NCBI GenBank assembly: GCA_918026815.1
Contig: CAKJVC010000030.1
Span: 1,302,001-1,366,000 of the forward strand
Direction of reading: 5' to 3'
DNA from: Chalara sp. BL73
Taxonomy: Eukaryota > Ascomycota > Leotiomycetes > Helotiales
DNA length: 64,000 bases
Under the pieces are notes generated by a model, which was not told the DNA's origin, searched no databases, and saw only the letters and a program-made list of their open reading frames with translations. Each line of letters opens with the position of its first letter. The stretch's first letter is position 1. The position numbers and the translations under genes are program-made. This document shows positions 59,411 through 64,000 of the stretch, piece by piece.

Positions 59411-60509
59411 TTAAGTCGGCTACAATTCGGACTTTAAATAGTATTTTGCTTTTAACTTTATAAAGTCACTTTACAAAATTCGCGACTTTTATATACAAAA
59501 CTTTCGTTTACTAAAGTTTTTTCGTAAATTTGCGAAATAAATTACAGCTTAAAAATTTAGCTAAAAAAATTACAATTACTTAACAAATAATCGAGTATAA
59601 CAACACCGAATTTTTTTCGACAACTTTTCGATTTTATTTTTATTTTTAATTACAAATCACGAAATACAATACAAAAAAAGCATTAATAAAGCAATTTAAT
59701 TAAAAATCTAATACTTTTTAATTTAAAGCTTTAGTTAACAATTTTTGCAATATAAACTTTTTAGTAATACTAAACCGATTTCGCTACAAAAAACTATTTT
59801 CGTAAATAAACACTGTCGAAATTTATACTACAAAAATGTCGATTTGTTTTTCGAAACAAAGTTTAACACTTTTTTATTTATTAGCAAAAAGCGCTGCAAT
59901 TTCCGCATTTATAAAATCCACTTTTTTCGCTTTAGCGGGCTTTGCCGGATTCGCTATTTTTACTTTTTTTTTATTTTTATTTTTTTTATTGTTTTCGTTT
60001 TTATTTTTATATAAGTTAGCAGCTCGAAAAAAACTTACTTAGCTACTTTTTCGACTTTTCGCTTTAGTAACACGACCGGTAGTACGCCGAGCAGCAGCTA
60101 AACTAGTTACAAAAGTTTGTACTGCAACTACAACTTTTTTAAGTTTATAAAGCTTTTAAATAAAATTAAACCGAGTCGAATAAAATACGAACGATTTACT
60201 ATTAATATATTTGTTATTTCGAACCGAAAAGCACAAGTTTTTTTTAACAAAACAAAGTTTATGTCGAGCTACGTCCGAAGTATAAACGCCGAGCTAATTA
60301 ACACAATTTTATTTAGTACTACTGCTGCAACGTGAATTTAAGCATTTTGTGCTGTTTAAAAAACAGCAAATTCGATAAACACGTACTACAAAATTTAGCT
60401 AAAAGTAAACAAGTAAAAAATACAAATAAAATTCGAAAATTTACAAATACACAAAAAGCATTTTGTACAGTATAATAACTACATTTCTTTAATAAAAGCC
60501 GACTAAACG

Positions 60510-60850
60510 AGCATTAGTACTTTTTGTTTTTTTTTTAGCTCGAAAGCAACGGAAACAGTATACACAATAAACTGCAACTAACGCGCCGAATAAAGTAAAT
60601 AAAAGCATAATTTACGAATATTAATACTAAAGTTTATACTAAAACTTTTCTACTAAAGCAAGTTTACAAATAATAGTTGTTAGTAAAAAAAAGAAAAATA
60701 AAGTAAAAAAAAGTAAAATTATTTATATTTCCAGAAAGCACAAAGAATTTTATTGTAACTGTTTTACAATACTAAAGCAATTCGGAATAGTTCTGACTGT
60801 AATAATAACTTACAGAAATTACTATTGTTGCAAAATACTATTTTGTTGTT
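60510..60850 (+). pseudogene. Possible 3' accessory frame of the plus-strand Gypsy element
   Basis: Broken plus-strand frames contain a helical, charged segment (LESNGNSIHNKLQLTRRIK, then NINTKVYTKTFLLKQVYK). Its first copy is at about 54840-55100. It lies between the integrase and the 3' LTR, where a chromodomain or an extra ORF would be expected. I could not match it to a family. Confidence 0.35.
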
Positions 60851-60971
60851 AAAATCGCTTAGTATTGTAAACTAAATTAAAAAAAAATTTAATACTGAAA
60901 CTTTATCGAATTATTATCGAACTACTTTATTTCGAAGCTTAAAAACAAGCTTTTTTTAATAAAAAAAGTAA

Positions 60972-61230
60972 TGTAATAATCGGTATGCTTAAAACACAGC
61001 ACGAAAGTTATAATACAGAAAAAAAAGTAGTAATTAAAGTATAAAAAGTTTTAGACTTAATACAAAGTAAAGTCGGAATCGCTTATATAAAGGCCTGTTT
61101 CTATTCTTTTTAGTTGCTTTTTATGTTTTTGTATTTTTAGTACTTTAGACCTATAAAGCAATTACGATCAGCTTATTGTACGCACTCCCATATGCTTCTA
61201 TTCTAGCCCGTGATTCCTTGCGTCGTTACA
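60972..61230 (+). repeat. 3' LTR of the plus-strand Gypsy element
   Basis: 259 bp, TGTAATAATCGG...GCGTCGTTACA. The left, inner half is mutated (for example AAAACACAGCACG for AAGGCACGGCACG), and the right, outer half is intact. Followed by the TSD AAGTA. Confidence 0.9.
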
Positions 61231-61235
61231 AAGTA

Positions 61236-61850
61236 CAACTATCGGCATTACTTTAGCAAACATTTTTTTTTCGGCTAAGCCGTTTTTTATTTTTTTTATT
61301 TGCTTTAGCTGTTTTGCTAGCCGCAAAATTGCTTTTTTAGTTGTAAAAAAGTTTTTAGCGTACAATATTTGACTTTTAAACTTTAGTTTAAGTTTTACGA
61401 ATAACGTATCGGCTTTTTTTCGACTATTTTTCGACTCGTTATATTCCAGCTCTTTTTTTAGCGTAGCTAGCTAAATAGCAAAATCGTTTACTTTTTCGCC
61501 GGCTTTTTGTCGAGCTTTTTTATATTTTATAACTGCGCGCACTTTTCTCGAGTAAAAGTTTATTATAACGTCGACTAACTATATTTTGAATATTTTTTAC
61601 GAAAGCTTTTAAATCGAGTTCGACTTGTAAAAAAACTATTGTTGTTTTAGCTTTTTATTGAAAGCTATAACGCAATAGTCGATTTTCTTTTGATTTTTTT
61701 ATATGTTTCTAAGTATTTTAAACTTTCTTTTCGTTTTTAATATAAAAGTTTAAACTTTTTTAATTATATACTCGTAATATGTCGGCAAATCGCAAACATA
61801 CAAAAAATCGTTATTTTATTTTTTATATTTAAGTTTTTTAGCCGCTGACT
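61236..61850 (-). pseudogene. Gag N-terminal part of the gag-only element
   Basis: On the minus strand a broken frame reads VELDLKAFVKNIQNIVSRRY, a stretch with KAGEK-like charge pattern, and LASYAKKELEYNESKNS. This is typical of retrotransposon gag helices that precede a zinc knuckle. Stops and frame breaks are frequent. The split from the knuckle at 41.1 kb is caused by the Gypsy element. Confidence 0.6.
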
Positions 61851-61980
61851 CGTCGTATGTAGTTCGTGCTAAGTTCGTAGCCGAATTCTTTTCGTGCGTA
61901 GCTATTAATTTGCTTGTAGCTAACTAGTTTTTCGCAACGTTTTAACTAACCGAATTATTTCTGAAATAAAAAAAATAGCA

Positions 61981-62230
61981 TGTAAAGTGCCAGAACACAA
62001 ATAAAGTGACTAGTCTAGTACGTACGGAATAATTTATTGTATCGATTGTAGTATTATAACGTATACAAAACACAAATTATTCTTTATTGTACTACTTTTG
62101 TTCGTTACTTTTTCTTATAGCTTTCGATACGCCAGCGGTTCTTTACGTGGCGCGTCGCATGTGTGTAGCATGTGCTTGGCATGTGTAGCATGTATGTGGG
62201 TCGGGATCGACTCTTGTCTGGACCCTGACA
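61981..62230 (-). repeat. LTR of the gag-only element (right copy)
   Basis: Same ends as the left copy (TGTAAAGTGCC...CCTGACA). Here the left, inner part is RIP-mutated (for example ACAAATAAAG for ACAGGTAGAG) and the right, outer part is intact. Confidence 0.9.
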
Positions 62231-62235
62231 AACAG

Positions 62236-64000
62236 TTACAAACAAAAAGTTAAAAACAAAAACAATAAAAATTTAAAAAAGCTTAAACTTTTATTATTTA
62301 TTGTTAACAATAACTTTTCGACAGTAACAGCTAATTTTAACTGTTTAGTTTTTAATTTAAAAGTTTCGGCCGGTATTATTTTTCAAAAAACGGTTTTGCT
62401 GAATTTTAATACAAATACAATTTTTTAAAACAAATAAGTAATTAATACCGGTTGTACTAATTATACAATAAGCAATTTAGCTGCTTTCGTTAGTATTACT
62501 CGCAGAAATTTCGATGTATACAAAAGCATAAAAAAAAGCGTTAAGTACAAAAACAAAAAAACCGTTAAAATTTTTATTTCAAAATTTAATAGTTAACTAA
62601 CAAAGCTTATTTTAACCGATATTAAATACTGTTTAGCTATAAGCTTTTTTAATTTAATTTTAGTGTTTTAAATTTTTCGGAATAAAAAAATACAGTTAGT
62701 TTTAACCGAAAACTCAATTTACTAAATAATTAATAATTATAAAATTAATACTACAGCACGTTATAATTTATAGTTTTTAAATTAAACCGAATAACTATTT
62801 AGTTTTAGCTCGAATAATACAGTTTTGTTTATTATAGTAGTTTTTCCAGTTAAAACGTTTACTGTTTTTTAAGTTTATACTGTTAAAAAAAACATGTTTT
62901 TGTAATACAACTATATAAAACATTTCGAAAACTAAAATTTATTTAAACTGTTTGTTATAGCTACTAGCGTTAATTTCAACGAATACTATTTTAAAAATCG
63001 ATATATATATAAAATTTGTATTACACAAAAAAAACTAAACAGTTATACAACTGTTAAATTAAACTTAAAAAGCATAAATTAAAACTGATTTATATTAATA
63101 TAATAAAACTAATTCTAGTTAAAAGTTTTAATAGCAACCGGTTTTTTGTAATTTTCGAATATAACAAAACTAAGTTCGCGCGTATATACTTAATAAGAGC
63201 TAAAAACGAAATTACAAACTGTTTTATTTATTTTAAAAAGCACTATAAGCGTATTAACAAAAAAAAAGTAATTCGACGTATTTGTAATAACAATAGCAAA
63301 AAATATATTTCGAACAAGCTAAAACAGTTTTTTATTGTTTACGAAATTAACTAAAAGTTTATAAAGCTATACAATTTAAAAATAAATAAAACAGTTAAAC
63401 GTTTCGATTATACAATATAACAAAAAACAGCGCTTTTTTTAAAAGCTGCTAGTTTAAATTTAAAGTTTTAGTTTAAAGCAGTACAGTATACAAAATACTT
63501 GTATATTCGATTTTTACACGCTGCTATTAAAAAAACACTATAAAAAGCTTAAACAAAAACATTATTAATATTAAGCTATATTTGCACTTTTAGATTTGTA
63601 ATATATTATAACAATTTTAACACAAAAAAAAAACTGCGAAATAAAGCAATTCGAAAAATTTTAGTAAATTTTAAAAAAAGTACTATTTATTACATTTTAA
63701 CTTTAAATAGTCGTATTGTTCGAAAAGCTTTTATTTGCACAATCGAACAATTGCTGTAAAATAAACTTAGTTTGCAAAAAAAGCTTAAATTAAATTTAAA
63801 AGTTTAAAAACTACAAACTTTAATTTCGGCGCTTTAAAATACAAATTTTAAACTTAAAAAAAAACATTTTGCAGTAAAATTTTTTTAAGATTTTAATACT
63901 GAATTTTATAATACATCGATTATTTCAATTAATTTATTTTTAGCATTTTTAATTTAGTTTAAACTTTAGTTTAACTAAAACTTTTTTACAATTTTAGCTT
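62236..64000 (+). pseudogene. Copia pol remnant: protease and integrase
   Basis: Continues the Copia element after the nested stack. The protease motif is VINTGCTNYTISNLAAFV near 62440, where the usual DTG is now NTG. The integrase core follows at about 63180-63560: LRAKNEITNCFIYFKKHY-like start, KKYISNKLKQFF, NKTVKRFDYT, FKAVQYTKYLYIRF and HAAIKKTL, matching the Copia integrase order. Gln codons are replaced by stops. RT and RNase H would be beyond the window. Confidence 0.8.

Larger units (their letters stand above)
55147..60824. repeat. Tandem duplication, second copy (about 5.68 kb)
   Basis: Same content as 49269-55146, including the LTR at 58950-59410 followed again by TTAAG. It lacks about 165 bp present at about 50163-50327 of the first copy. 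Most other differences are homopolymer length; I saw only an isolated substitution near 55331 (TTTTTTGG for TTTTTTAG). Confidence 0.88.
41297..61230 (+). mobile_element. Ty3/Gypsy retrotransposon (plus strand), RIP-damaged, with nested Gypsy and duplication
   Basis: The 259-bp LTRs (41297-41555 and 60972-61230) end TG...CA and are flanked by AAGTA (41292-41296 and 61231-61235). Its own sequence comprises 41556-47103 and the stretch after the inner element (53753-55146 and, after duplication, 59416-60971). Gag knuckle, RT, RNase H and integrase follow in the Gypsy order on the plus strand. Confidence 0.87.
39900..62230 (-). mobile_element. Gag-only LTR retrotransposon (about 2.4 kb of own sequence), carrying nested elements
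   Basis: Two 250-bp LTRs (39900-40149 and 61981-62230) with TG...CA ends and a perfect 5-bp TSD AACAG (39895-39899 and 62231-62235) prove one insertion. After removing the element nested at 41297-61230 (TSD AAGTA), about 1.1 kb plus 0.75 kb of internal sequence remains. The gag reads on the minus strand, and a purine-rich tract abuts the left LTR on that strand, which fits the orientation. No pol sequence was found and there is no room for it, so it looks non-autonomous. Confidence 0.82.
37461..64000 (+). mobile_element. Ty1/Copia retrotransposon, RIP-damaged, split by a nested stack; 3' end outside window
   Basis: Its 5' LTR starts at 37461 inside the LINE. Its internal DNA is 37579-39899 and 62236-64000, the two parts being joined across the nested insertion with TSD AACAG. 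Both parts read on the plus strand in the Copia order gag, protease, integrase. Reverse transcriptase and the 3' LTR would lie beyond 64000. The 5-bp sequence before the LTR is GAATA; its partner is not in the window. Confidence 0.82.

Noticed and set aside
39900..62230. The two 250-bp LTRs as two unrelated solo LTRs
   Set aside because: The same AACAG flanks only the outer sides, and the Copia frames continue across the pair, so they bound one insertion.
37461..64000. AT-rich block as a mitochondrial insertion or simple centromeric satellite
   Set aside because: LTR pairs with TSDs and recognisable gag/pol remnants account for nearly all of it; RIP explains the composition.
1..64000. CRISPR array, tRNA or rRNA genes, PKS/NRPS cluster
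   Set aside because: No direct-repeat/spacer pattern, no recognisable structural RNA and no backbone synthase domains were found.

Overview
The window looks like nuclear DNA of a filamentous ascomycete (Pezizomycotina, possibly Leotiomycetes; the species cannot be told). The reasons are short GT-AG introns of about 50-100 bp, fungal-type gene families, and a sharp change from a gene-rich, GC-balanced half (1 to about 35.1 kb) to a very AT-rich, gene-free half (about 35.1-64 kb) that carries the marks of repeat-induced point mutation (RIP).

Gene-rich half. Positions 274-10727 hold six neighbouring genes that all point to glycan assembly: three GT8-like type II membrane glycosyltransferases, one GT34 glycosyltransferase, one triose-phosphate/nucleotide-sugar transporter family protein and one GT90 (CAP10-domain) protein, with a 151-bp TIR MITE between them. 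Two unrecognised genes follow (12-14.6 kb). Next come three neighbouring genes of aromatic catabolism: an enol-lactonase-like hydrolase fused to an N-terminal dimeric alpha/beta-barrel region, 3-carboxy-cis,cis-muconate cyclase, and an intradiol ring-cleavage dioxygenase transcribed divergently from the cyclase. Then follow a four-TM protein, the OST subunit Swp1/ribophorin II, NudC, the TFIIH/CAK subunit Tfb3/MAT1, an AP180-type clathrin adaptor and the mitochondrial aspartyl-tRNA synthetase. Introns were placed by eye from splice signals, reading frame and family alignment.

AT-rich half. This is a nested transposon stack that can be resolved by LTR ends and 5-bp target-site duplications (TSDs). 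Decayed LINE (Tad/I-type) 3' ends are interrupted by a Ty1/Copia element (5' LTR at 37461; 3' end beyond the window). The Copia element is split by a gag-only, apparently non-autonomous LTR element (39900-62230, TSD AACAG). That element is split by a plus-strand Ty3/Gypsy element (41297-61230, TSD AAGTA), which is in turn split by a minus-strand Ty3/Gypsy element (47104-53747, TSD TTAAG). A later tandem duplication of about 5.7-5.9 kb (49269-55146 and 55147-60824) copied most of the innermost element plus its flank; the two copies differ almost only in homopolymer length. A GC-rich solo LTR (35607-35809, TSD TTTTT) sits un-mutated inside a RIP-damaged LINE and is therefore younger than the damage. 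All transposon coding sequences are broken by stops and by substitutions at key residues. No intact host gene was found beyond 34959.
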